A stretch of 64,000 bases of DNA from G963665495 sp963665495 (lineage in GTDB: Bacteria > Desulfobacterota > Desulfovibrionia > Desulfovibrionales > Desulfovibrionaceae). Made by a program: the position numbers and the translations under genes. Below, piece after piece: positions 44,950-52,430 of this stretch. The stretch is taken from the NCBI GenBank assembly GCA_963665495.1, contig OY762289.1, forward strand, positions 3,782,001 to 3,846,000, written 5' to 3'. Each line of letters starts with the position of its first letter. Within the stretch, counting starts at the first letter, position 1. Below the pieces are notes generated by a model, which ran no database searches, was not told the DNA's origin, and worked only from the letters and a program-made list of their open reading frames with translations.

Positions 44950-46088
44950 CCGTCCAGCCCCTCTTTGCCTTTGCGCATCGGACGTACGGGCTGGCCTTCA
45001 TACAAGGTCCGCAATCCCGCAACTGCCACCTTTTCTCCAGGGGCCGGGCCGTTGCAAATCAGGGCGTCATTTTCCGACAATGCCGCTATGCGAACCTGTT
45101 TTTTACGCGGAGCGCCGCCTTCCGGATTAATGACCCAGACGAACGAATCGCCCCCGGTTCCGGACCAGAGCGATTCCACCGGCACCCTGACGGCGCTGCA
45201 TCCGGATGCCGTCTGCAGCGGTTGCCGCAATTGCGCGCGAACAGTGGCGGTCATACCGGGAAACACCTGCAGATCCGGCGGCGGAGGCAGCGCCACCACC
45301 ACGTCATAGGTCCGTGTGGCGCTGTCGGACTCCAGTCCGTATTCCCGCACCCTGGCGTTGAACCAACGTTCTTGATGCGGATCCGCGTCAAAACGGACCT
45401 GCAGCAGCTCCAGACCCGCGGCCCCTGCACGGGCGATGACCCTTTCGGAGACCTGGATGACCACCTCGATACGGGAAATATCCTGAAGCGAGATAATTTC
45501 CTGCTCGGCTTTGACGTGCTCGAAACGCTCCACATGCCGTTTGACCACCACGCCGTCGAACGGCGCGTACAGCACGGTGTCCTCCAGGGCTTTTTCCTTG
45601 ATGCCCAGTTCTGCCTGGGCCACGTCCGCCGCTGTTTTTACCTCTTCAAAGTCCGCCAGAGTTATGACGTTCTGCTCTTTCAGACGACTGAAGCGCTCGA
45701 GTTCGTGCGCCGCCTGCACACTCTTGGACTTTGCCGCGTCACGCTGATTAAGGAAATCCCGCTGATCCAGCCTGGCAAGCACTTCGCCCTTGCGCACGCT
45801 GCGGCCTTCCTGCGCGTCCAGTTCCTGTAAACGCCCTTCCACGGAAAACTTCAGTTCCACCCTGCGGTTGGCGCGAACATTGCCGGGAAACTGCCTGAAT
45901 TCCTTGACTTTGACCGCCTTGACCGCTGCTGTGGGAATCGGTCGTACGCTTTTGGGTGGAGCTTTCTCGGGCAGTTGCTCGGCAGCCCAGGGCATGGATA
46001 CGGGGAAGACGAACAATCCCACGTAAACGATGGCCGCTAAAAAGCAGCATCCACCTGCACCACAGGCTATCCAAAATGAATTTTTCAT
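44946..46088 (-). CDS. RND efflux periplasmic adaptor (membrane fusion protein)
   Basis: A 380-residue adaptor with an N-terminal signal/anchor (about residues 5-30), barrel-sandwich lipoyl motif (RRVELKFSVEGRLQELDAQEGRSVRKGEVLARLD in pieces), a coiled-coil hairpin (about 115-185) and beta-barrel domain. It couples the inner-membrane pump to an outer-membrane channel. Translation is coupled to the pump gene. No local repressor is present. Confidence 0.92.
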   Translation of the reverse strand: MKNSFWIACGAGGCCFLAAIVYVGLFVFPVSMPWAAEQLPEKAPPKSVRPIPTAAVKAVKVKEFRQFPGNVRANRRVELKFSVEGRLQELDAQEGRSVRKGEVLARLDQRDFLNQRDAAKSKSVQAAHELERFSRLKEQNVITLADFEEVKTAADVAQAELGIKEKALEDTVLYAPFDGVVVKRHVERFEHVKAEQEIISLQDISRIEVVIQVSERVIARAGAAGLELLQVRFDADPHQERWFNARVREYGLESDSATRTYDVVVALPPPPDLQVFPGMTATVRAQLRQPLQTASGCSAVRVPVESLWSGTGGDSFVWVINPEGGAPRKKQVRIAALSENDALICNGPAPGEKVAVAGLRTLYEGQPVRPMRKGKEGLDG

Positions 46089-46323
46089 GGTATTTTTCCT
46101 GTTTTAGCGAAATAAAAAATAGATTAGAAGCTTAACCTTAATGTCAAAAAAATATTTCCCTCTTCTTTCTATTTCTAGAGTCAATAAACTTATAAAAAGA
46201 AGTATTCAGCTTGGACTATGTTTTTCTAATTAAGACTTACTCTCAATGAGCTTTTAAAGTAAAGAAGCTAAACCATATTGTCAAGTCAAAATCATCCTCC
46301 TCGCAAACTTTATCCCCCTCGGG

Positions 46324-46352
46324 TTGACAAGTTCTTGGAACGTGTGTATAAA
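46324..46352 (+). promoter_or_regulatory. Strong sigma-70 promoter of first RRM gene
   Basis: Perfect TTGACA, 17-bp spacer and TATAAA. The spacer holds the palindrome GTTC-TTG-GAAC. Transcription would begin near 46359, giving a leader of about 165 nt. Confidence 0.75.
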
Positions 46353-46405
46353 CAAAGAAATATGGATAGTGGATTAATATGACTTCATCCATTTTATTTG
46401 GAATT

Positions 46406-46439
46406 AAGAGGGTTAAGGTTAATCCTTAGCTCTTTTTTT
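46406..46439 (+). terminator. Terminator-like hairpin inside RRM1 leader
   Basis: AAGAG-GG-TTAAGG and CCTTAG-CTCTT form an interrupted stem followed by seven T. It lies between promoter and gene, so it could act as an attenuator. Confidence 0.45.
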
Positions 46440-46442
46440 ATT

Positions 46443-46488
46443 GCCGGGTGCAGGAATGGGTACAAACGGTTGTGCCATTTGACCCGGC
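46443..46488 (+). promoter_or_regulatory. RRM leader element, copy 1
   Basis: Outer stem GCCGGGT/ACCCGGC (46443-46449 with 46482-46488) and inner stem GGTACAA/TTGTGCC around loop ACGG (46459-46476). The outer stem differs from the other copies at paired positions, so pairing is kept by compensating change. Confidence 0.6.
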
Positions 46489-46523
46489 GCGTTCCAATCT
46501 CACAGTTTAGGAGTACTTTTTAC

Positions 46524-46790
46524 ATGGCTACAAGCATTTACGTCGGCAACTTGCCCTGGGGCATCACTGAAGAAGAGCTGAGCGATCTGTTCGCAGCGCA
46601 CGGCCCGGTCCTTTCCGCTAAAATTATTACTGATCGCGAGACCGGTCGTTCCAGAGGTTTTGCCTTCGTGGAAATGGAGAGAGAGCATGCCCAAGAAGCT
46701 ATCAGCAGCATCGATGGCACGTCGTTTGGCGGCCGCAACCTCAGAGTAAACGAGGCCCAGCCCAAGCCACAACGTCAGAATCGCTGGTAA
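46524..46790 (+). CDS. Single-RRM RNA-binding protein, copy 1
   Basis: An 88-residue protein that is one RNA recognition motif: RNP2 IYVGNL (residues 5-10) and RNP1 RGFAFVEM (about 44-51) supply the aromatic RNA-stacking residues. The tail after the RRM is short and basic (QPKPQRQNRW). Similar proteins in cyanobacteria are cold-induced RNA-binding proteins. It differs from the other four copies mainly at residues 13-14, 22-26 and 66-67. AGGAG ten bases before ATG; own promoter and terminator. Confidence 0.93.
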   Translation: MATSIYVGNLPWGITEEELSDLFAAHGPVLSAKIITDRETGRSRGFAFVEMEREHAQEAISSIDGTSFGGRNLRVNEAQPKPQRQNRW

Positions 46791-46819
46791 GCATCTCTCC
46801 ACGCATATCTGACCCAACG

Positions 46820-46849
46820 GCCCGTTCCGCTAAGGCGGAACGGGCTTTT
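46820..46849 (+). terminator. Terminator of RRM1
   Basis: Perfect 11-bp stem GCCCGTTCCGC/GCGGAACGGGC, loop TAAG, then TTTT. Confidence 0.9.
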
Positions 46850-46852
46850 CCC

Positions 46853-47216
46853 GGACAGAAATTGCAGATCGACCACATCGAGACAAACTTCGCACCAAAA
46901 GCATACTGACATTTTCCACCACACCGAGAATAGCTATATATATCCACATTACTCTTTCGCGGCTGGCTGAATGTTTGACGCTGCGAACATATGGAACTTC
47001 TCCAACAGTATTGGCAGATCTTTTCCCCAAACGTGTTGCCGAGACAACACAATTTGGACATCTCCCAAGACACTAACTCTATTACATTTTTCATGGTAAC
47101 AAAGAAGTAAAGGTTTTCTTTGCCTCTTGTTTTATGCCGGACACAAGGACAATTGCAAAAGGTTGCAAAATTCGGTTCCGGCGCTATACAATCTCACACT
47201 TAGGAGTGCCTTTTAC
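46853..47216 (+). repeat. Repeated intergenic block A
   Basis: This spacer is very similar along its length to those at 47545-47914 and 48243-48612. Shared landmarks are CAGATCGACCACAT, ACAGTATTGGC, the hairpin GTGTTG-N6-CAACAC near 47033, and the leader GCCGGACACAAGGAC. The similarity is nearly as high as in the RRM genes. Confidence 0.8.
47136..47182 (+). promoter_or_regulatory. RRM leader element, copy 2
   Basis: Outer stem GCCGGA/TCCGGC (47136-47141 with 47177-47182) and inner TTGCAA-AAGG-TTGCAA hairpin (47153-47168), about 35 nt before ATG. Confidence 0.6.
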
Positions 47217-47483
47217 ATGGCTACAAGCATTTACGTCGGCAATTTACCCTGGAGCGCCACTGAAGAAGAACTGAGCGAAATGTTCGGATCTCACGGCCCG
47301 GTTCTTTCTGTTAAAATTGTTACGGATCGCGAGACCGGACGTTCCAGAGGGTTTGCCTTCGTGGAAATGGAGAAAGAGCACGCTCAGGCAGCCATCAGCA
47401 GCATCGATGGCTCCGCTTTCGGCGGCCGCAACCTCAAAGTAAATGAGGCTCAGCCCAAGCCCCAACGTCAGAATCGCTGGTAG
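47217..47483 (+). CDS. Single-RRM RNA-binding protein, copy 2
   Basis: An 88-residue RRM protein with IYVGNL and RGFAFVEM intact. It has Ser-Ala at residues 13-14 and Ser-Ala at 66-67, and GSHG in the loop after helix 1. Otherwise close to copies 3 and 4. Same Shine-Dalgarno context (TTAGGAGTGCC) as copies 3-5. Confidence 0.93.
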   Translation: MATSIYVGNLPWSATEEELSEMFGSHGPVLSVKIVTDRETGRSRGFAFVEMEKEHAQAAISSIDGSAFGGRNLKVNEAQPKPQRQNRW

Positions 47484-47512
47484 GCTTCTCTCCACGCATA
47501 TCTGATCACACG

Positions 47513-47541
47513 GCCCGTTTCGCTCAGGCGAAACGGGCTTT
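47513..47541 (+). terminator. Terminator of RRM2
   Basis: 11-bp stem GCCCGTTTCGC/GCGAAACGGGC with TCAG loop, then a short TTT. Compared with RRM1 the stem carries a compensated base-pair change (C-G to T-A). Confidence 0.85.
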
Positions 47542-47544
47542 CAC

Positions 47545-47914
47545 GGGAAGAACTTACAGATCGACCACATTGAGATAAATTTAACCCTATATACTTACTG
47601 AAATTTTAGATATCTACCACACCGAGCATAGCTATAACTATCCACATTACCCTTTCGCGGTTGCCTGAACATTTGCGGATGCGAAGACATAGAACTTCCA
47701 CAACAGTATTGGCCGATCACTTCCCAAAACGTGTTGCTGAGACAACACATCTTGGACATCTTCCAAGGTCATAACCCTATTACATTTTTCATGGTAACAA
47801 AGAAGCAAAGATACTCTTTGCCTCTTGGCTTATGCCGGACACAAGGACAGTTGCAAACGGTTGCATCATTCGGTTCCGGCGCTATACAATCTCACACTTA
47901 GGAGTGCCTCTTAC
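47545..47914 (+). repeat. Repeated intergenic block B
   Basis: Second copy of the spacer block. It has the hairpins GTGTTG-N6-CAACAC near 47731 and GCAAAG-ATACT-CTTTGC (47805-47821), and the RRM leader at its end. Confidence 0.8.
47834..47880 (+). promoter_or_regulatory. RRM leader element, copy 3
   Basis: Outer stem GCCGGA/TCCGGC (47834-47839 with 47875-47880) and inner TGCAA-ACGG-TTGCA hairpin (47852-47865). Confidence 0.6.
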
Positions 47915-48181
47915 ATGGCTACAAGCATTTACGTCGGCAATTTACCCTGGACCACCACCGAAGAAGAACTGAGCGAAATGTTCGGAGCACACGGCCCGGT
48001 TCTTTCTGTCAAAATTGTTACGGATCGCGAGACCGGACGTTCCAGAGGGTTTGCCTTCGTGGAAATGGAGAAAGAGCACGCCCAGGCTGCCATCAGCAGT
48101 TTTGATGGTACCCCCTTCGGCGGCCGCAACCTCAAAGTGAACGAGGCCCAGCCTAAGCCCCAGCGTCAGAATCGCTGGTAG
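47915..48181 (+). CDS. Single-RRM RNA-binding protein, copy 3
   Basis: An 88-residue RRM protein, the nearest relative of copy 2. It has Thr-Thr at 13-14, GAHG after helix 1 and a Phe at residue 63 where the others have Ile or Leu. Both RNP motifs are intact. Shine-Dalgarno AGGAG as in its neighbours. Confidence 0.93.
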   Translation: MATSIYVGNLPWTTTEEELSEMFGAHGPVLSVKIVTDRETGRSRGFAFVEMEKEHAQAAISSFDGTPFGGRNLKVNEAQPKPQRQNRW

Positions 48182-48210
48182 GCTTTACTACGCCTATCGC
48201 TGACTCAACG

Positions 48211-48239
48211 GCCCGTTCCGCCCAGGCGGAACGGGCTTT
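48211..48239 (+). terminator. Terminator of RRM3
   Basis: 11-bp stem GCCCGTTCCGC/GCGGAACGGGC with CCAG loop, then TTT. Confidence 0.85.
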
Positions 48240-48242
48240 CCC

Positions 48243-48612
48243 GGGAAGAACTTGCAGATCGACCACATTGAGACAAATTTCGCCCTGTAGGCATACTGAA
48301 ATTTTCGACATCTACCACACCGAGAATAGCTATATATACTCACATTACTCTTTCGTGGCGGCCTGAATGTTTGACGCTGCGAACACACGGAACTTCCACA
48401 ACAGTATTGGCAGATCACTTCCCCAAACGTGTTGCTGAGACAGCACACCTTGGACATCTCCCAACATAGTAACTCTATTACATTTTTTATGGTAACAAAG
48501 AAGCAAAGATATTCTTTGCCTCTTGACTTACGCCGGACACAAGGACAGTTGCAAACGGTTGCATCATTCGGTTACGGCGCTATACAATCTCACATTTAGG
48601 AGTGCCTTTTAC
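48243..48612 (+). repeat. Repeated intergenic block C
   Basis: Third copy of the spacer block. The hairpin near 48429 reads GTGTTG-N6-CAGCAC, which still pairs through a G-U. GCAAAG-ATATT-CTTTGC is at 48503-48519. Confidence 0.8.
48532..48578 (+). promoter_or_regulatory. RRM leader element, copy 4
   Basis: Outer stem GCCGGA/TACGGC with one mismatch (48532-48537 with 48573-48578) and inner TGCAA-ACGG-TTGCA hairpin (48550-48563). Confidence 0.55.
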
Positions 48613-48879
48613 ATGGCTACAAGCATTTACGTCGGCAATTTACCCTGGACCACCACTGAAGAAGAACTGAGCGAAATGTTCGGATCTCACGGCCCGGTTC
48701 TTTCCGCCAAAATTATCACTGATCGCGACACCGGCCGTTCCAGAGGTTTTGCCTTCGTCGAAATGGAGAGAGAGCACGCCCAGGCAGCCATCAGCAGCAT
48801 CGATGGTACCCCCTTCGGCGGCCGCAACCTCAAAGTGAATGAGGCTCAGCCCAAGCCCCAACGTCAGAATCGCTGGTAG
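48613..48879 (+). CDS. Single-RRM RNA-binding protein, copy 4
   Basis: An 88-residue RRM protein mixing features of its neighbours: Thr-Thr at 13-14 and Thr-Pro at 66-67 as in copy 3, Ala-Lys-Ile-Ile near residue 32 as in copy 1, and Asp-Thr instead of Glu-Thr before GRSRGFAF. This patchwork fits gene conversion or unequal crossing-over within the array. Confidence 0.93.
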   Translation: MATSIYVGNLPWTTTEEELSEMFGSHGPVLSAKIITDRDTGRSRGFAFVEMEREHAQAAISSIDGTPFGGRNLKVNEAQPKPQRQNRW

Positions 48880-48908
48880 GCTTCTCTCCGCGTATCTCTG
48901 ATCCCACG

Positions 48909-48942
48909 GCCCGTTTCGCCCTGAGCGAAACGGGCTTTTTTT
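48909..48942 (+). terminator. Terminator of RRM4
   Basis: 11-bp stem GCCCGTTTCGC/GCGAAACGGGC, CCTGA loop, and a strong run of seven T. Confidence 0.92.
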
Positions 48943-49095
48943 CTATAGAAGGAGCCGGGTCAGGGAAAAAAATCCCTGAAAACGGCAGACATGAACTTTG
49001 CACAAAAAAAATTTTAACAGGAATCAATATTTTTACCTCAAAATCACTTCTCTTTTCGCAGAAATGAGGTAAGGATAATCTTGTTTCGTTAACTT

Positions 49096-49142
49096 GCCGG
49101 ACTCAAGAAATGTTACAAATGGTTGCATCATTCGGTTCCGGC
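49096..49142 (+). promoter_or_regulatory. RRM leader element, copy 5
   Basis: Outer stem GCCGGA/TCCGGC (49096-49101 with 49137-49142) and inner TACAA-ATGG-TTGCA with one A-C mismatch (49114-49127). The element is kept although the rest of the spacer block is missing here. Confidence 0.55.
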
Positions 49143-49176
49143 GCGTTTCAATCTCACACTTAGGAGTGCCTTTTAC

Positions 49177-49443
49177 ATGGCTACAAGCATTTACGTCGGC
49201 AACTTGCCCTGGAGCACCACTGAAGAAGAGCTGAGCGATCTGTTCGCCCCCCACGGTCCGGTTCTTTCCATCAAAATCATCACTGACCGCGAGACCGGCC
49301 GTTCCAGAGGTTTTGCCTTCGTGGAAATGGAGAGTGAGTTCGCCCAGAAAGCCATCAGCAGTCTTGATGGCACAGCGTTTGGCGGCCGCAACCTGAAGAT
49401 TAACGAGGCTCAGCCCAAGCCCCAACGTCAGAATCGCTGGTAA
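49177..49443 (+). CDS. Single-RRM RNA-binding protein, copy 5
   Basis: An 88-residue RRM protein, the most diverged copy along with copy 1: APHG after helix 1, SEFAQKAISSLDG in helix 2 and Lys-Ile-Asn before the tail. RNP motifs and the QPKPQRQNRW tail are unchanged. Its spacer is shorter (about 300 nt) and unlike blocks A-C apart from the leader. Confidence 0.93.
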   Translation: MATSIYVGNLPWSTTEEELSDLFAPHGPVLSIKIITDRETGRSRGFAFVEMESEFAQKAISSLDGTAFGGRNLKINEAQPKPQRQNRW

Positions 49444-49473
49444 ACAACTCTCCGCGTATATTCTGACCCAATG

Positions 49474-49507
49474 GCCCGTTCCGCTCTGCGCGGAACGGGC
49501 TTTTTTT
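49474..49507 (+). terminator. Terminator of RRM5
   Basis: 11-bp stem GCCCGTTCCGC/GCGGAACGGGC, TCTGC loop, then seven T. Confidence 0.92.
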
Positions 49508-49690
49508 ACATCCAGGCAACTGGATTCAGCCTGCATTCCATTCAACACCGCCCCGTCTTCTTAATAAACGTCATCTTTTTGAGCCGAAACAGCCACAATA
49601 GTGCAACGGAATTGTGCGATCAGCTGACATGGTACGAATCCATTACGCAACGTTCTGAGAAACTGAAGCAAATGCAACGAGGTGCCCAGA

Positions 49691-50011
49691 ATGAAACACC
49701 TGATACTCTGCTGCTTGCTTGTGTGCTTTATGCTGGGCAGTGCCACTGCCTGGGCGGAAGATGGCGTGATCACAGAGGAATGCGCAACAGCCTGGCAAAA
49801 ATATGAAAAATGCAAGAAAGATTCGGCTGAAGATGCATGTAAAGAAAAATTCAGAGAATTACTTCTCGCACACTGTCCGTGCACAAATTCTTCGCTAGGC
49901 AACGCGGGGACGCTCTTGTCCGATGACCTCGAGCAGTGCAACCCGAAGTCAAACGCTAAATCTTCAAGTTGCTTTAGTGCGTTTTTTTGTAAGGATTCCG
50001 TGAAATACTAA
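49691..50011 (+). CDS. Secreted Cys-rich protein of unknown function
   Basis: A 106-residue protein with a clear signal peptide (cleavage after ATAWA, about residue 22). The mature part has eight Cys. ECATAWQKYEKC is a CX9C unit and ACKEKFRELLLAHC a CX11C unit, both in helical context, reminiscent of twin-CX9C helical hairpins held by disulfides; CPC follows. The C-terminal part is Ser/Asn-rich with three more Cys. GAGGTG precedes ATG at 49691. I do not recognise the family. Confidence 0.65.
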   Translation: MKHLILCCLLVCFMLGSATAWAEDGVITEECATAWQKYEKCKKDSAEDACKEKFRELLLAHCPCTNSSLGNAGTLLSDDLEQCNPKSNAKSSSCFSAFFCKDSVKY

Positions 50012-50066
50012 ATAGATGCGTTCAACAAGAACAGGTGGAATACGGGACTGACTATTCCTGCGGGCT

Positions 50067-50096
50067 TTCCCGGCCGCACGTCCGCACGGCCGGGAA
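50067..50096. terminator. GC-rich hairpin between convergent genes
   Basis: TTCCCGGCCG and CGGCCGGGAA pair around a 10-nt loop. It lacks a T-run on either strand, so it may block transcription from both sides only partly. Confidence 0.4.
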
Positions 50097-50103
50097 GAAC
50101 ATT

Positions 50104-51378
50104 CTACCTGACGAACTCCACCTGCTCCACGGCCTGGCCCAGGTCCACCTGGGCGGTGACGCGCGGCGTCCGGCTGATTACCTTGCCGCGGCGGATCACG
50201 TACAGCCTGACCGGGTGTAACCGCAACGCCTCCATACGCGAGGTTGCCTGCAGTATCACCAGATCGGCGTTGGCGCCGGGCTTGAGGCCGTAGTTTTCCA
50301 ACCCCAGCGTACGCGCGCCGTTGTCCGTCACCGTGGCGAAAAGCGCGTTCTGCTGATCCACGCCGGTCATCTGCACCGCATGGGAAGCCATGTGCGCCAC
50401 TTCCAACATGTCGTGCGTTCCCATCGGGTACCAGGGGTCCATGACGCAGTCGTGCCCCATGGCCACATTGACGCCCATGGCCAGCAGTTCGGGCACGCGC
50501 ATCAGCCCCCGGCGCTTGGGATAAGTGTCGTGCCGGCCCATGAGGTTCATGTTCACCAACGCATTGCATACGCAGTTCAGTTCGGCCTCGGCCATCAGAG
50601 GCAACAGTTTGGAAACATAATAATTGTCCATGGAATGCATGGAGGTCAGATGCGACCCCGTAACCCGGCCCTGCAGGCCCAGCCGTGTGGTTTCGTACGC
50701 CAGGGTCTCCACGTGGCGCGACATGGGATCGTCGGTCTCGTCGCAGTGCATGTCCACCAGCAGTCCGCGCTCGGCGGCGATCTCGCAGAGCAGCTTCACG
50801 GACCGGCGGCCGTCCTCCATGGTCCGCTCAAAGTGCGGAATGCCGCCCACCACGTCCACGCCTTTGTCCAACGCTTTTTTCAGCAAATCCTCACCGCCCG
50901 GCGTACGCAGTACGCCGTCCTGCGGGAAAGCAACCAGCTGAATGTCTACATAGTCCTTCATTTCCTCTCGGACTTCCAGCAGCACATCCACAGCCATCAG
51001 GGTCGGATCCGTGGTGTCCACGTGCGTCCTGATGGCCAGCGTGCCTTTGGCCACGGACCAGCGCAGCAGCTGCAAAGCCCGCTCCTTGACGCCATCGGGA
51101 GTCAGATCCGGTTTAAGCTCGCCCCAGAGCTGGATGCCCTCCAGCAGCGTTCCGCTCTGATTCATACGCGGCATGCCCATGGAAAGCGTCGCGTCCATAT
51201 GAAAATGACTGTCCACAAAGGGCGGACAAACCAGAAATCCCTGCGCGTCGATGACCTCGGCCTCGGGTGCGTCGATACGCGGAGCTATCTCTGTAATTTT
51301 CCCGTCAATACATAAAATCGAAACCGCCTGGTCCTCGTCGGACGGCAAGACGGCATTGGTAATAAGCAGCTGAGACAT
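50104..51378 (-). CDS. codA: Cytosine deaminase / amidohydrolase
   Basis: A 424-residue metal-dependent hydrolase. The metal ligands can be read as HFH in DSHFHMD, His of VDMHCDETDD (with the catalytic Glu) and Asp of GHDCVMDPW, all as in E. coli CodA. It deaminates cytosine to uracil, or possibly related pyrimidines or creatinine. ATG at 51378 follows GGGGAG; a TTG just upstream is less likely. It is the last gene of the nucleoside transporter operon, which supports a salvage role. Confidence 0.88.
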   Translation of the reverse strand: MSQLLITNAVLPSDEDQAVSILCIDGKITEIAPRIDAPEAEVIDAQGFLVCPPFVDSHFHMDATLSMGMPRMNQSGTLLEGIQLWGELKPDLTPDGVKERALQLLRWSVAKGTLAIRTHVDTTDPTLMAVDVLLEVREEMKDYVDIQLVAFPQDGVLRTPGGEDLLKKALDKGVDVVGGIPHFERTMEDGRRSVKLLCEIAAERGLLVDMHCDETDDPMSRHVETLAYETTRLGLQGRVTGSHLTSMHSMDNYYVSKLLPLMAEAELNCVCNALVNMNLMGRHDTYPKRRGLMRVPELLAMGVNVAMGHDCVMDPWYPMGTHDMLEVAHMASHAVQMTGVDQQNALFATVTDNGARTLGLENYGLKPGANADLVILQATSRMEALRLHPVRLYVIRRGKVISRTPRVTAQVDLGQAVEQVEFVR

Positions 51379-51424
51379 CAAACTCTCCCCTTAAAACATT
51401 CTGTTATTGTCCCTATCGCGGGGT

Positions 51425-51470
51425 CCGGGGGGATCCTCCCCCCGGCGGGGCTTGGGGCAGAGCCCCAAAT
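51425..51470. repeat. GC-rich palindromic spacer
   Basis: A run of C- and G-rich inverted repeats (CCGGGGGGATCCTCCCCCCGG and TTGGGGC-AGA-GCCCCAA) between the transporter and codA. It looks like extragenic palindromic sequence common in Desulfovibrio-like genomes, and could reduce readthrough into codA. Confidence 0.5.
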
Positions 51471-51486
51471 CCATTCCTTTCTTCTT

Positions 51487-52428
51487 TTATCTTTCGCCTT
51501 TGCGGAAAGGCACGAGCAGCGCCTTGGGGTAGGCGGCGCGGCGCGACATGATGATCAAGGCGATTATGGAACAGATATAGGGCAGCATCAAGTAGAATTG
51601 GTAGGGGATGGCCATGCCGGATTGCTGCTGCACGCGCATCTGGATGGCGTCGAAAGCGGCGAAAAGCAAACAGCCGAGCAAAGCCTTGCCGGGCTTCCAG
51701 GAGGAGAAGACCACAAGGGCGATGCAGATCCAGCCGCGGCCATTGACCATGCCGATGTAGTAGGCGTCAAAGGCGGACATGGTCAGAAACGCGCCGCCCA
51801 CGGACATCAGGGCGCTGCCCGCGATGACCGACCAGGTGCGGATCTTGAAGACGGACAGCCCCTGGGCCTCCACAGCCATGGGGTTTTCTCCGGTCATACG
51901 TACGGCCAGTCCCAGCGGTGTGCGGAAGAGCACGTACGCCACCACGCCAACCAGGATGAACGCGGCCAGGGTCAAAACGGTCTGATGAAAAAGCACTTCG
52001 CCGAGAAAAGGAATGTCGGACAGCAGCGGAATGTGCAGCGGCTGAAAGGGCACGATCTTGGGCGGCGTGGTGGCCTTGGGCAGCAGCATCCGGAAGACGA
52101 ACGAACTGAGGCTGGAGCCGAGCATGGTGATGCCCAGGCCGGTAACATGCTGCGAAAGCCCGAGGTTGACCGTAAGAAAGGCGTGCAACAACCCGAACAG
52201 CCCGCCGGCAAAAGCCGCGAACAAAATTCCGCTCCAGAGGTCGCCGCCCATGTAAACCCAGGTCCAGCCGGACATGCAGCCCACGGCCATGATACCCTCG
52301 ATACCCAGGTTGAGCACGCCGGAGCGTTCGCAGATCAGTTCGCCCAGGGTACCGAAAATCAGGGGTGTGGCCATGCGGATGGTGGCCATCCAGAAACCGG
52401 TTTCGATCAGAAAATTCAGGATGTCCAT
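51487..52428 (-). CDS. Nucleoside ABC transporter permease 2
   Basis: A 313-residue permease of the BMP/PnrA-type importer with about eight to ten membrane helices. LGELICERSGVLNLGIEGIMAVG is the family signature. ATG at 52428 follows GGAGGTGAG; its start codon touches the end of the upstream permease gene. The product forms the membrane channel with permease 1. Confidence 0.9.
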   Translation of the reverse strand: MDILNFLIETGFWMATIRMATPLIFGTLGELICERSGVLNLGIEGIMAVGCMSGWTWVYMGGDLWSGILFAAFAGGLFGLLHAFLTVNLGLSQHVTGLGITMLGSSLSSFVFRMLLPKATTPPKIVPFQPLHIPLLSDIPFLGEVLFHQTVLTLAAFILVGVVAYVLFRTPLGLAVRMTGENPMAVEAQGLSVFKIRTWSVIAGSALMSVGGAFLTMSAFDAYYIGMVNGRGWICIALVVFSSWKPGKALLGCLLFAAFDAIQMRVQQQSGMAIPYQFYLMLPYICSIIALIIMSRRAAYPKALLVPFRKGER

Positions 52429-52430
52429 GC

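Larger units (their letters stand above)
46089..46523. other. Divergent spacer with promoter and leader of the first RRM gene
   Basis: About 435 nt, AT-rich. It holds a consensus promoter (46324-46352), a terminator-like hairpin (46406-46439) and the folded RRM leader (46443-46488), each listed below. The adaptor promoter is not evident. Confidence 0.6.

Noticed and set aside
46741..47094. Minus-strand ORF in the RRM spacer with a Cys-rich product (and its relative at 48194-48457)
   Set aside because: The frame is broken by stops in block B, the start codon is lost in block C, and changes between copies are not biased to silent positions. RNA structure or plain duplication fits better.
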